Part shown: in pieces, positions 43,203 through 56,695 of the stretch | Layout of the letters: each line of letters starts with the position of its first letter | Position numbering within the stretch: the first letter of the stretch is position 1 | DNA from: Haematococcus lacustris | Lineage: Eukaryota > Chlorophyta > Chlorophyceae > Chlamydomonadales > Haematococcaceae | Direction of reading: 5' to 3' | Assembly: GCA_030144725.1 (NCBI GenBank) | Contig: JASKMD010000006.1 | Location: 2,591,433 to 2,655,432, forward strand | Length of the DNA stretch: 64,000 nucleotides | Notes under the pieces: model-generated | The model's database searches: none | Seen by the model: only the letters and a program-made list of their open reading frames with translations | Told to the model about the DNA's origin: nothing | Made by a program: the position numbers and the translations under genes

Positions 43203-45434
43203 TCTCCACCCGTCTGTGGTGTGACCTACACTGGACCACCAATAGAAGAGTGACTGCTGCGGTGAGGGGTAGCTGTTGTGGATGACTTGTGCTCGATGAG
43301 GGTGGCAAGCAGGCAGGAGTGCATGCAGGCGCATGCAGTAGAGCCCTAAACGATACCAGCATCCCACCTAGGGTGGATGGTTTGCAGGCAGGGCCAGGGC
43401 AGCATGAAGGGGTGCAAGACAAGGGCAAGAACACTAATTTGCCCAGGAGGCTCAGCTCTAGGGCGCCAGGCCTCCTCACTGCTGGTGTCATTGGCACCCA
43501 GGCTGATGCTGGGTCGACCTGCAGGTGCCAGGTCAGCATGGCCATTGCAGCATTAGCAGGAGGCACTTGCTCATGGCCACCACACCCAGATGGTTGCAGG
43601 GTGCAGGGAGTAGAAAGAATGGAAGAGGACTGGGACCTCGCCCGCAGGCGTGATTCCAGGTGGATGCCCCGGGCCTTGCGGCACCTTGCAGCTTCATTAT
43701 CCCACTAGATCAGTTTCTTACGCCTACACAGGCTCCGCTGGGCTGCTTCCTTCTTTGTCTGTTGGGTAGGGGCCTATAGGGGTGGAAGGCTGGAGGCAGC
43801 TGTGGGGCTAGCTTGGCTTGGCTTAGCCTCTGCAGTGTGGATTGACAGCTTGGTGTGTGCTGCTCAGGCCGTCAGGCTGCTAGGCCGCTCTAGGACTTTC
43901 TGCAGCATTGACAGGAGGCATCAACCCCAAACATGGACCATGACGCCTGGCGAGCCAGGATAGACGAGGGAGGTGCATGGTTTGCAAAGAGCTTGACTTG
44001 TGACACGGCGAGTGGCATGAGAATGCGAGGTTGTGGCAGCAGGGGTCGATGGTTGTACAGTCGATGGTTGTGCAACATTTCCACTGGTAGTATAATAGGG
44101 CTTTCGCTGTGGGCGAGATGGTTATGGCTGTGCAGCTTGATACACAGGCTACCGGAGCAAGCAGCAAGCTAAGCCACGGGAAGAAATGCAAGCTAGGCCA
44201 CCTCAAAGGAGCCAACGCCCCATTGAGCTGTGCAGATGGAAAGGCCGTTCAGCCATGCCAAAGCCAGGCAGGCCAGTCCAGTATCATAGGGTTCATGCCA
44301 TGCTATGTTGCACTTGACCAATCCGGACCATGCCTGAAAAATGTATTCAGTTTCATGCTAAAGGAAAAGGGCACTGGCATGCCCAATTGAACAAGGCAGA
44401 TGCACGCTGGTTTAGCGCTGCAAATGTTATAAGCTTGCGACTTCTAGCCTGCGGGCACGATGCAAGCCTGGCGCGGCCTTCGCAGCGGCCTTCGGCACAG
44501 TGCATCGCCACTGAAAACGCAACACATATCTTATCGTTCGCTTCGTCGGGCAGGGACGGTGAAACCGCACAGTCTCGAGGGCGGCAGTGACGGGCTCCTA
44601 AAGGAGCAAGGAGCCGCTGCGCAAAGAGGCTCGCGTCGTCGGGCGTCAGCGGGCTACAAAAGCAGGAGCAAAGACGGCCGTCCTCAGGTTGACATCCGGA
44701 GCCTCTCCTAGGCTAGCCTGGCTGCAGCTGAACGGATCCGCAAACTGACCTGCAGGGATTAAGCAAGCGGCGCACGGTGCGCACACCAGTTGTGACGCAC
44801 ATCAAGGCAGGCAAGTCATGTCATGTGGGCAGGAATACAGCAATCAGGGACCACGCTACAGGGAGGGCAGGAATACAGCAGGCAGAAAGCACGCTATATG
44901 GACCTTATCATTGCTGTAGCGAATGACAGCCCTAAAAATTCCCATACATCATGAGCTTGAGGCCTGAGGCTGTGGGTTTCATTCTCCTAGCTCGCAACCA
45001 CAACATAATGACCACACCTACTGGTTGCTAGGAGGACACAAATGGACAGCCAAGCCCATTAAAGCTGACCTTCCCAGATGTCACCCCGGCATGCAGTGAC
45101 ACAGCACTCTCCCCTATCGCCCCATTCAGCCGTGTGCCTCGTGCAATGCATGAATAAAAGCCCATGTACCTCATCATCGTTGAAACGCAAGAAAGTGATT
45201 CGCAAGCCTGCGGGCCTCAGCCCCCTGGCAATACCCAGCAGCTGTGTGGCAGCGCAGCCGGGTCTTGTCCACCGCATTGTTCCAGCAATGGGCCTAGCAG
45301 GCCAAGGGCCAGCGCAAGGGTCAAGCAGGCAAAGGGCCAGCAGCGCATGAGGGGGGGCTGTAGGGGCCTTTAGGCACTGGCACCCCAGGCCAGTGGCAGC
45401 GCCCCCAGCTGTGTATGTGGCTGGTATCCTGCAG
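43203..45434. other. Region with no confident gene
   Basis: About 2.2 kb. A plus-strand ORF at 44460-44711 starts MQAWRGLRSGLRHSASPLKT and is Arg/Ser-rich like an organelle-targeting sequence. It could be a 5' exon of the large downstream gene, but I could not connect it. The phrase GGCAGGAATACAGCA occurs twice, near 44830 and near 44868. TTGGCTTGGCTTAGCC-type short repeats lie near 43812. No RNA gene seen. Confidence 0.35.
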
Positions 45435-48400
45435 GCCCTGACTGCCTGGTGCTGCTGGACCCTAAGCGCCAGCGCCGCGTGTTTGTCCTATGCGTCGAGG
45501 AGGGAGCTGGCGCAGCTTCCAAGGTCTGTGACCTGCAGCTGGAGCTGCATGCCACAGTCAGAGTCAGCTCGCCAGTGTCACCCAGTCGCTCAGCATGCAC
45601 AACACCAGGTTGCTTGCGGCAGTGTGCCAGGTAGGGTGCCCTGGTCTTACCCAAGGGTGGAGATGAGGGGGCGAGTATGTCGATTTTATTTCCACTTTTT
45701 TATCGTTCACCAATGGGTCAGGGTGGTCAGGCTCATCAGGACTGGGGGAGCAGCAGGTGGTGTTGGGGCGATGAATACCAGAAGGTGGCAGGGGCCTGTG
45801 CCAGGTTGCACGATCACACACACCGGCAGCAACACAGTAGGTGGCGCTCCGTAGGTAATTCTCAGTTAAGCCTAGACAAAAGGTCAGGTAACATGTATGT
45901 TGAGGCTGGACCTTGTTCAGGATCAGCTCCACAGGGTGGCTTGCACAGCATGCAGAAGACCATGCTATTGCTGGCAGTTTGCTGGCTGCACTGGATATGC
46001 CGCCCTGGTCTACCCCCAGGGGTGGAGATGTGGGGGAGATCAGCTAAAGTGCGTGGCCCTGCCCCTCGTCAACACGCCCCTCCTGCCTCCTGCCCTCACC
46101 CCACTAGCCTACCTGATCTACCACACATCGCTCAAGCAGGTGCTGATAGCGTGCCCAGGTTTGTGACTGCGCTGCCTGCAGGTGCAGCAGCTGATGGAGC
46201 TTGCTCAGCTGCGGCGCGTATGGTTTGCTGCGGAGCAGGCAGGACAGCACCGGGCACTGGCCCAGCAGGTGGTGCAGGGCCTGTCCACGCAAACCACCAC
46301 AAACATAGAGTGCTGGGAGGTGAGTTCGGGGCAGGGCAGGGCAGGGCAGGGCAGGGCAGGGCAGGGCAGGGCAGGGCAGGGCAGGGCAGGGCAGGGCAGG
46401 GCAGGGCAGGGCAGGGCAGGGCAGGGCAGGGCAGGGCAGGGCAGGGCAGGGCAGGGCAGGGCAGGGCAGGGCAGGGCAGGGCAGGGCAGGGCAGGGCAGG
46501 GCAGGGCAGGGCAGGGCAGGGCAGGGCAGGGCAGGGCAGGGCAGGGCAGGGCAGGGCAGGGCAGGGCAGGGCAGGGCAGGGCAGGGCAGGGCAGGGCAGG
46601 GCAGGGCAGGGCAGGGCAGGGCAGGGCAGGGCGGGGTGGTAGGGCGGGGCGGGGCGGGGCGGGGCAGGGCAGGGCAGGGCAGGGCAGGGCAGGGCAGGGC
46701 AGGGCAGGGCAGGGCAGGGTAGGGCGGGGCGGGGCGGGGCGGGGCGGGGCAGGGCAGGGCAGGGCAGGGCAGGGCAGGGCAGGGCAGGGCAGGGCAGGGC
46801 AGGGCAGGGTAGGGTATGGCGGGGCAGGGCAGGGCAGGGCAGGGCAGGGCAGGGCAGGGCAGGGCAGGGCAGGGCAGGGCAGGGCAGGGCAGGGCAGGGC
46901 AGGGCAGGGCAGGGCAGGGCGGGGCGGGGCGGGGCGGGGCGGGGCGGGGCGGGGCGGGGCGGGGCGGGGCGGGGCGGGGCGGGGCGGGGCGGGGCGGGGC
47001 GGGGCGGGGCGGGGCGGGGCAGGGCAGGGCAGGGCAGGGCCAGCCACAGAGGCAGCCAGTCTGGCCTGTCCTGGCCGCCAGTCAGCCCTACAGGCAGCCA
47101 GCTTGGCAAGGTCAGGTCTTTGACACCTGACAGGGTATGGGACAGACGTCCAGCGGCTGTCCAGCATCTACCACCCAGCTGCAGCGCACTGTTCCCTGTG
47201 CTTGGGGACTTGACTGTCGCTGCCGCCTTCACTGCCACTACTGCCACTACTGCCACCGTACCTGCACCTGCACCTGCCCTGCTTCCCACACTGCTGCCTG
47301 ATGTCCTTGAACCTGCTCCACGGCCTTAAGCCATCTTCCAACACTAACACTGACACTGACACTGCTGCCAAGACTGACATTGACACTGACACTGCTGCCA
47401 TGACTGCCCCTGACATTGCTGCTGAGACTGCTACACGGCCGCTGCACCCACCCTGGCTGCAGGTGCTGACTGGGCGGCACACCTTCACCATCAGCCAGCT
47501 CATGCTCATAGACATGGGCCATGCGCCCAGCCCCACGCTCACCGCCCTGGAGCGGCAGTATGCCACCACCAACAGCCCTTGTGAGACACACTCCCGCAAG
47601 AGAAGGTGCGCATGGGGCACAGCATGCAGGAATGAGGAGTGTGGGGGAGGGACAGAACAGTGTGACAAGTGTGATTGATGTGTGTGATGATATGAGGGGC
47701 ATGCGTGTTGTGACAAGAAAGGGTGACAAGCGTGACCTGGCGGCTGGATAGAATGTAGCGTGGGGAAGAGCGGGGCAGTGAGGTGTTTGAGCATGCTCCA
47801 GAGGCAGTGTGTGCTGGTGCAGCAACCTTCAGGGTGGGTTGCGCCAGGCAGAGAGTGGGGAGGTGGTGTGAGGTGGTCTAGCAGCAGAAGGAGGAGGAGG
47901 AGGAGGAGCAGGAGGAGAAGGGCGGATGTGAGCAGCATAGGAATAGTGCGGCTGCAGGGCGGATGAGGAGGAGCTGGCATACATGGAGCTGCTGAGGCAG
48001 CGCAGCCTGAAGCGCAGCACCAGGTGAGATTGGGAAGGGCAAAGGGGTATCTGGCGCACCAGCTCCTGCCCCTGCCCCTGCCCCTGCCCCTGCCCCTGCC
48101 CCTGCCCCTGCCCCTGCCCCTGCCCCTGCCCCTGCCCCTGCCCCTGCCCCTGCCCCTGCCCCTGCCCCTGCCCCTGCCCCTGCCCCTGCCCCTGCGCCTG
48201 CCCCTGCCCCTGCCCCTGCCCCTGCCCCTGCCCCTGCCCCTGTGCCCGTCCCTGACCCCTGCACCTGCCCTATCCCTGCCCATGCCCTTGCCTCTGCCCC
48301 TGTGCCTGCCCTACCCCTGCCCCTGCCCCTGGCCCTGCCACTGACACCACCTACTATCGTCTGGTGGCAGCAGGGATGTGTTGCCCCGCGCCCCCCGCTA

Positions 48401-49712
48401 CGTGGGCCTCATCACCAGCTTCATGCACATGGACCGCAGCCATGAGGTGCTGCCGGGCATCACCCTCATCCGCAACAGGTCAGCCTCCCCTGAGGCCCCG
48501 CCTGCTGCACCCATGCACTCCCAACCACTTCAGGCCACCTCAACCACCTCAACTGCCACACACTTGCACAGCAGACCTCACGGTTGGTGGTGTGCGTTGG
48601 TGGTGTGTGCCGTAGCTGTTGGCACAGCTGTTGGTGATCCCCTGCACCCCTGCTGAGCAACCTGCATGGGTGCATGGATCCTGCAGCCCATGCATACCCG
48701 GCTGCATGCATGCAGAGATCTTGCAGCCCAGCGGGAGCAGGAGAAGCTGTATGGCAGCTACACAGGGCAGCTGGGTGCCATGCTAGGGTTTGAGACTGCG
48801 CCCCCTGGCGAGGACGAGGAGGACCCCACCCACTTCTACGCTGTGCTGGACGACTCTGACGATGACACAGACGCAGACAGCGAGGAAGAGGGGGTGGTGG
48901 AGGTGGCGGCAATGGTGAAGAGGGAACAAGAAGAAGGGGAGGAGGAAGGGGAGGATGAAAGGCAGGCAGGCAGGCAGGTTAAGTCAGAGGTAAGAGTGGA
49001 GGAAGGAGGGCCGGGGCAAGCAGCAGCAGCAGCGGCGGCAGCAGAGCAGCGGCGCCAGCAGTGGCGCAGGTCGTGTGGGGTCAGCCCGGAGCTGTCCTCA
49101 GCCCCTGCTGCCCTCCAGCACTCCCCCTCCCCCTCTGGCACCCAGCCCACACCCTCCACCCCTCCTTGTCCCTCTACCCCCCAGCAGCAGGGGCAGGGGG
49201 AGGTGCAGGGGCAGGGAGAAGGGCAGGGACAAGGGCAACTATGGCAAGCCTCAGAGGCAATAGCAGCAGCAGCGCCCGCAGCTGTGGCCACCCAAGTGGT
49301 AGCAGCAGCAGGCACAGCAGCAGGGCCTGGGGCAGGGTCAGCAGTAGAGGGCGGGAGGGAGCCGGGTTTCTTTGTGGCAGAAGTGGTGGTCGCCTCCCCG
49401 ACCACTCCCAGCCCTGAACCAAGATGCTCTGCACCGCAGGACCTTACTCCCTATGCCCTGCCCCACACCCCACACCCCACCTCCTCCTCCGCCTCCCCCC
49501 CCACTCCCTGCCCTCCCCATGAGCAGCCTAGCAGAAGCAACGTCACCACTGACACTAGCACCAACATGAAAGCAAGTGTGGGCAGCAGCAGCAGCAGCGG
49601 CGGCGGCAGCAGCAGCAGCAGCAGTTTAGAGCAGCAGCAGTCAGCAGACCCCGAGGCAGAGAGCCCTGCACTGCCCCCAAGCCATCGCAGCACCCCCCAA
49701 GGATTCAACCAC

Positions 49713-49751
<39 letters not shown>

Positions 49752-52700
49752 GATGGCAGCAGCAGCAGTGTTGCCAGCAGCAAGGGCACCAACGCAGGCA
49801 GCAGCCACCCTGCCCCTGCCCCTGCCCCTGTCCCTGTCCCCAGCTCTGCTGCTCCCCAGCAGGTAGGCGACAAGGCAGCTGCGGCAGGCAGCAGGCAGCC
49901 CCCCGCCCTCCCCGCCGCCCCCCCTGACCAGCAGACCTGCCAGGTGCAGCTGGGGGAGGACCCTGACGACTTCACCCTGCTGCTGCGGGTCACCTCAACT
50001 GAGGTCCCTGGGGGTGACGGCAGCAGTGGGGCGGGGGGCCAGGGGCGTGCTGGAGGGCCGGCGGCAGGCCAGCTGCCCAGCTATGTTGTGGCCAGGATGA
50101 GGCGCCTGCTGGAGCAGTGCTGGCGCAAGCAGGCCAGCGCGGGCCAGGGCCTGGCCGGCCGCAGGGGCGGGGGCTTGGCCAAGGGGTTGGGGAGAGGCGG
50201 CGGTGGCTCCATCCCACCCTCCCTTGCGACACCAGGAAGTGGGGCGGGGGCTGCAGGGCAGGCAGCAGCAGGCGGGGGGCCCCCCTCCGCTCGTGAGCTC
50301 GCCAGCTCGGCCCTGCAACGCGCACCACAGCCACCCTCCCACAGTGTCAGCAGCAATGGTGGTAGTGGCAGCAGCAGCAGCAGCAGCAGCAGCCATGGGG
50401 GCGGCGGTAGCAGCAGCAGCTGTAGCAGCAATGCTGGTGGCAGCGCTGCTGTGGGCGGTGCCTCTCACCTCCCCTGCAGCCACCCCACAGCAGCCAGCAG
50501 CCAGCCGCCCTCCCAGCCCCTAGACAGCAGCAGCCCCTGCCAGGCCTCATCCTCTCCAGTCAGCCCGGCAACAGGGTCAGAGGTGGCAATAGCAGCTGAA
50601 GCAGGGGCAGCAGCAGCAGCAGCTGAGGCAGGGGCAGGGGTAGGGGCTGGGGCTGGGGTAGGGGCAGGGGCAGCAGCGGGGGGTCCAACTGCTGGGCAGC
50701 TTCCCCTCACCTCCTCTTCCTCTCACAGGTTGGAGTGTGATGCAGACACTGAGCAAGAGTCCCCTCATGCCCTGGCCCGCATGCTGCTGGGGAGGGAGGT
50801 GTCTGATGCGGAGGCGGCAGAGATGGCTGTGGCAATGCAGCTGGCCTCAGCCACCTTCGAGATGCCCAGCCACACAGGCGCTCCCATCCCTCTCATTGTA
50901 CAGGTGGTGGAGCAGGGGGAGGCTGCTGCTGCTGCTCCAGCTGCTGCTGCTCCAGCTGCTGCTGCTCCAGCTGCTGCTGCTGCTGCTGCTCCAGCTGCTC
51001 CTGCGCCTACACTTGATGACAGTGCAAGCACTCAGACTACAGCTACAGCCACAGTAGATGAGGAACAGCAGCAGCAGGGGCCACAGCAGCAGCAGCAGTC
51101 AGCACCTACCTCTCCAGCCCTAGCCCCAGCCGCAGCCTCTCCCCCTCCTCCTCCCCATGACCCTCACTCCCCCCCGCCGGCACCCCCCCACCTCGCTGCC
51201 GGCCCTCCCCCAGCCTCCCCTCCCTCCTCCTCCCCTGCCTCCAGCCACCGCAAGCGCACGGTGCAAGACATTGTGGCAGGAGCGCGCGAGGCCTTCCGCG
51301 CCTCCTTCTTCCCCCGGCGGCCCGCCCAGCGGCGCAGCACCCCCCGCACACGGCGCCTGCTGGCAGCGGGGCGGGTGCCCGGCCCCTTGCGGGCCAGCAG
51401 CCCCCTGTGTGCCAGCTCCGCCTGTCCCAAGGAGCTGCGGCTGCAGCAGGCCAAGCAGCTGCTGGCCGTGCTAACTGCATGGCAGGAGCAGGCCAGGGCC
51501 AGGGCCAGGGCCAAGGAGCTGGAGGGACCCAGTGCGTCCAGCCAGGCGGCCGGGCAGCAGCAGCAGCAGCAACAGGGCCATGGGCGGCAGGGGACAGGAC
51601 GGCTAGCAGCAGCAGCAGCAGCAGTAGCAAGAGCAGCAGGGCACGCGAGGGCAGACGCCTCTGGCAGCAGCAGTGGCAGCAGCAGCAGCCCAGGGTCACG
51701 ATCAACAGCTCGCGCAAAGTCCCAAACTACCGCCGCTGCCGCGGAAGTAGTCACTAGCAGCAGCAGGGACCCCGCCCCTCGCAGGTTTTTGCAGCGCTCC
51801 TCACCAGCTGCTGCTGCTGCCCCCACCGCCACCGCTGCTGCTACCGCCGCTGCCGCTGCTGCTACCGCTGCCGCAGCGCAGGCGGCCGCAGAGGCCGCAG
51901 CGAGGAAAGCCGCGGCAGCGGAGGCGGAGACGGCAGCAGGACCGCAGGTCGCGCTGTCATATGCGGCCAGAGTGGTAAGTCAGGTGCAGCTCCAACTCGA
52001 TAGGGATGTGGGGAGGGGTGTGGGGAGGGATGTTCACACCATGCCATTTCATAGCGAACGCTACGTATAGCGCAAGAAACAACTGGTGCATACTACCCTG
52101 CTGACCCTGCTGGATGGCGTTGCATGGTGTTGCCTGCTGCAGGCACACCGGCTGATGGAGTGTTGCCACAGACCCCGCAGCATGCTGCCTGGCCGGCCTG
52201 GTGAAGATGTGCTGATCGTGATCCCCCTACCTCGACCCAGCACCACACCTGGGGAGCCCACCCCCCGCACCCCCTCCCACCCCACACCACCCAGCCCCAC
52301 TAGAGCCAAGCAGTCGACCACTTCAACCGCAACAGCTGCTGGTGGGAGGAGGGAGTCATCGTCATCAGCAGCAGCAACAGCAACAGCAGCAGCAGGGGCA
52401 GCAGCAGCAGTAGCAGCAGCAGCAGAGGAGGAGGAGGAGGAGGAGGAGGAGGAGGAGGAGGGTTTCCAGGGGTCAGGGGAGGTGGTGGTGCAGCAGTTTC
52501 TCTCCACTGACGCCGGCCTGGTGGAGGTGGGGGGTGGCTGGCTGTCTGTCCTGGAGCAGCAGGGGGTGGACCAAGCGCTACCGCTGGCTGCCTCTGGCAA
52601 CAGCCGCAAGGGGCCAGGGGCTGGGTCAGGGCGTCAGGCAGGGCCAGGGCAGGCGGGCGGGGCCGCTGAAGCTGGGCAGCAGGAGCAGAAGGCGGTGGTG

Positions 52701-53006
52701 GTACGCGCGGTGGCTGAGGAGGGTGGGGAGGAGGAGGCGGGGGAGGAGGAGGAGGTGAGGGTTGGGCTGCTGGACGCGGTGGCTGAGGCGTGGATGCGGT
52801 GGGAGCAGGAGCTCATGGTGGAGGGGGTGAGGGCAGTGGGGGTGACAGGCAAGGTCTACCTGGACCATTCTCGACCTGCAGCAAAGCGGCCTCCAGCCGG
52901 GGCCCCAGGCAGCGTTGAGAAAGGCGGCGGCGGCGGTGGCGGCTCTGTTGGTAACAGCTCTGCCGGCGGTGGGCGCAGCGCAGGCAGCGGGGGCAGGAAG
53001 CGGTGA
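45435..53006 (+). CDS. Large protein of unknown function with Ser/Gln/Ala/Glu-rich low complexity, at least 7 exons
   Basis: Exons 45435-45523, 46182-46319, 47463-47605, 47958-48023, 48374-48478, 48716-51974 and 52143-53006 (TGA) join with consistent phases and give at least 1,550 residues. The 5' start is missing, because the first listed exon needs a preceding phase-1 exon. Ordered segments are near the N-terminus: CLVLLDPKRQRRVFVLCVEE, an Ala/Gln-rich helix (MELAQLRRVWFAAEQAGQH), TGRHTFTISQLMLIDMGHAP, and RYVGLITSFMHMDRSHEVLP. Acidic, poly-Ser, poly-Ala and Gln-rich stretches follow. There is an Arg-rich patch (RPAQRRSTPRTRRLLAAGR) and a last exon with a poly-Glu run and a Gly-rich end. 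I do not recognise a family. The ordered N-terminal blocks argue for a real gene; the low-complexity part is common in green algal nuclear proteins. Confidence 0.6.
46325..47036. repeat. GGGCA / GGGGC pentanucleotide array after a 5' splice site
   Basis: Starts five bases after the donor at 46320. GGGCA units dominate, with blocks of GGGGC (about 46630-46665, 46725-46750 and 46918-47018) that switch abruptly. Open frames on both strands over this array are artefacts. Confidence 0.97.
48065..48243. repeat. (CCCCTG)n array, about 29 copies
   Basis: The same hexamer and orientation as the 14-kb array, in the intron between exons 47958-48023 and 48374-48478. One unit has a C-to-G change (CTGCGC). 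It degenerates into CCCTG-like units up to about 48340. Confidence 0.96.
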
Positions 53007-56000
53007 TGGGATGCTGCTGGCTGCCATCTTGCGGGTGGCGGGAGGGAGGAGGGAGGGCCAAGGCAGTGGCTGGGGGAAGAGCCAGGACGGGCAGGAGCTG
53101 CAGGAGACAGCAGGGGGGGCGAGCAGGTTGAACCCTGGGCCTCGTGGCTGTTTTGGAGGAGTCTGTTTTGGTGTGAAGGGACATTACAGGGGGCAGGCAC
53201 GGAGGTGAGGTTGCTGCCATAGCTGCCTGTGCCTGCTTACAGCTGGTCTCGCACTCGGCAAGGGTGTTGCAAGGATGGCTCCTGTGATATGATGGTGGGT
53301 TTACACCGCTATCACAGTTGGTCTGGTATGGCTGTGTGGCCTTGCCCATGAGGAACTTGGGCATGAAAATTGGTGGCACGCCATGTGGGTGATGGTGTGT
53401 GGTTGCATGCGGTATCTTGGACGGGGGGGGGTGCATGGCAGGGCAGGACCACATGGTGCCCTTGCAGTGCATGTAAGTGTCTTGGGTGTGGTAGGAGGGG
53501 ACACGACAGCCTGAGCACTGGGCCCAGGAAAGCTTGGGATGGCCTCCCCTCTTATCACAGTTGGCTATGCTGCTGTTTCAAGTGGGTGAGGGCATGCAGT
53601 ACAGGGCATGCAGTGCATGGCATGACTGCATAGCCTAGGCACACATACAGAGGCCACAACTGCACAGGCAAGAGCAGGTGGCCCAAGGGAAGTGGTAGGA
53701 CCGTAGTGTGATGGGGTGATGCCCTCTTGCGCCAGCTGTGTAGGCTGGTGGTGTGGCATGCTCCCGCGCTCTATAAACGCAGCCGCCTGGTGCTGGCGGC
53801 ACCTATCGAGTGTGCGTTTGCATGGCGGACGGTGACGAAGGTCTTGCATGGGTCCTCCGCCGATTTGCTTAGCACCCAGCCCACACAACACAACATTCTT
53901 CGTAGCATTCTGCGGAAGGCCTCCCTGGCCATTGGATGCATAAATCCTCAGAATCGACTCGTTTTCGTACGTGCGGTCACGCCGATTGCACCAGTCAGAG
54001 AAGGCAAGTAGGCCTCGCAAGGAGGGAAGTAGCACAGTTGCCGGGTGCCCGACCTAAACCCGTCAAGTTCTGATGATGATGGTGGCTTACACCGCTTAAG
54101 CCATCAGCCGTTAGGGGTACAAAGAAAGGTGTATGATGAGCACGTGAACATAGTAGTGCCCGCGTGCCAACATGAATGATGTACACCAGCATGGTTACAT
54201 GGGGATTGGGCACCAATGGTCAGGTCCCACAAGGTCTCTTTGGCGAAATGTACCGTGAGCCATTTGATGCCGCGTTTACACAGCCGTGATCAGCGTGCCT
54301 TTACGATATGCCGACTGCATCAAAGGGCCTGCACGTCCTGGACGCCCACCAACCCTTGCCAAGTGTCCAGCTGGCAAAGTTACTGTAGATGGATGCGGCG
54401 CTCTTTTTTGGGCGGGTGCTGGTAGGTACGGTACACAACAGCGCTAGCGCGAGGGCCGGCGGTTATGTCGGTTGACCGGGTGGCTCGCATCTCGCATCGG
54501 GCTGCCGCAGCTCAATCGCAACATGCCTAAGCGTTGCAATGGCCTTACTCCTCCACCACATCAAAGCATATACTACGAGCTGCAGGCAGCATGTCCGAAG
54601 GAGTTGTTTTTTTCTGGTCTCTCCTTCGACGACATTATTGAGAGGGCTGATAAACGACGAGAGCTTCCTATGCTTTCTTATGCTTCCCTATGCTTCCCTT
54701 TGCTGTCCTATGCTTTCCGATCCTTCCTATTCTTACTACGCTTAGTGCGGGGTGCCATCGCTATCAATGGCCGCCAGTCTGCATAATTTGCACCGCTGAT
54801 GAACGCTGGTGGTAGCTTGGAGGAACCAGAACAATCTCATCTACTTTCGCAGCCTGGTGAGCGCGAGATGATGGGGTACTTTAGACATGCTAGCATGCTA
54901 GGTATGTCTGGGCGTATGTATGGGTGATAATCTTAAGGATACCGCAATCAAAGTAGATGAAGTTCTTGGGGCAGACCGCTTGCATCTCCACATGAGGTCA
55001 GCACAGCGTTTGATGTAGTGCCTGCCCAGAAATGAGGTTTCAACTAAATGTAATTGCATGAGCCTCCCAACCTGCGCAGGGCAGATGTAACACACTGCAG
55101 ATCCTTCCCGTAGGAGCTATGAGCATACCCCAAAGCTAGGGCGCAGAAACCAGACGGATGCGTAGCAGCAACAAGCAGCAAATCGACCTCAAAAACAGCA
55201 CTGCAGATTTGCATGCCGGCACCCCATCGCGGCACGCCGACCGACCGACTAGTGACCGCTCTACCACGTTCGTCGTTGCGGCGTTGTTGATTCATGTGCA
55301 CTACCGTCAGGGTGCAAGGAGTCACTGGTGCCAGGATACCGCGGAGGGGGGCAATGTTGACTTTAGCCCGTCCCTCGCAGGCCAAGCTGCGGAGCACCAC
55401 GCCGCAGCGGGGCGTCGCGGTTTGACCTCTTGGAGTGCAGTATACGCGACAAAAAGTGACGGTACATTTTATCGAGCCATTTTACCTGACCTTGTGGGAC
55501 CTGACCAATGGCCTGGTTGGCGAGTAAGGCTTTATCTGTACGCGGGTCATGAGCTGGATCAAGCCATGGATCAACGAAGTTAACATTATGAACAGGGGCC
55601 TTGTGCACATCCATTCATGCGCCCAATTGCAGTCATCTTAGGTTGCTGACGATGATGTAGGTCAGACAAACAAAACTCATTCAACATGGAATGACATGTT
55701 CGACTGCGGGTAATCTCACTCACTATCATGTTGAAGCATCCTCGATGGCACCCTTGATGCCTACAAAACCTACTCCGGTGGCACTTCCCCCAGACCACTA
55801 GGCACCCCATCAAAACTAACAGCGGGTTGCTTGCAAGGCTACTGGCCTGGCCAGAAGAAACAATCAATCCTAGAGTTGACTGGCTAGTCCAGTGCAAACA
55901 CCGGTACTCGCTGGCCTCAACCCCATGGCTGGGGTAGTGAGAAGCTCCATTGACGACGGCTGTTTGGTTAATTGCTCCGTCTCGCGATGCCTGCATCAAC

Positions 56001-56695
56001 GCTCACAGACAACCCGACACATAGCATGGCATTCTGCATAGCACAAACATCCCATGGAGACGACGAAGCCACCACCACATAACCACCACAAACACCATGG
56101 ATCCACTACAAACAGCACTGTCATCCACTATCATCCACTGTCCACACTGTCCACATTGACATCCACAGACACTACGACAGAACAAACATATAATCACATG
56201 CGTTTTGTACACTTTACGTTTGTTTGGTTTGAGTCCTGATCATGCGTCTATTTGATGACCAAGGGTGCATAGCTTAGGATGATTGTGTGAGCTCGCCTGA
56301 TCCAACCACCTAATCAACCTCTCAGGTGATGCTTGCATGTACAGGTTGGTATTGCGAGGACTGGGCTTGTGCCCAGCACCCTCCCCCTGACATGCACATG
56401 GTGAACAGCGGTTGATGCAATGTGCTCTGTGTGCACCCTGCTGCTGCTAAGTTGCAAGACCAGGCCACACTGGTGTTAGATATACAGCAATGTGATTTTC
56501 AAAGCAGTGCCCGCGCAGCAGCAGGATGATTATGGTTTTCCTTAGACATTTCTATCCCCGCGCTGTGAGGCAGCCAAGCCGGCAGCCTGCGGCCACGGCC
56601 CTACTCATCTGTCGGCGTGCCCACCGCCGACATGTTGTGCGAACATCCGTCGCGTCCAGCCGTAATGAAAGTCGGATTGCGACGGCTGAAGAGTG
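53007..56695. other. Region of 3.7 kb with no recognised gene
   Basis: Less GC-rich than the rest. TGTAA occurs near 53472. A TATGCTTCC-type short tandem lies at about 54667-54725. Plus-strand ORFs at 54472-54786 and 55158-55583 and a minus-strand ORF at 53565-54035 show no motif I can name. No RNA gene or transposon ends were found. Confidence 0.35.

Noticed and set aside
46132..47289. Long Pro-Ala-Leu-Cys minus-strand ORFs and Gly-Gln-Arg plus-strand ORFs
   Set aside because: Simple-repeat readings of the GGGCA/GGGGC array inside an intron.
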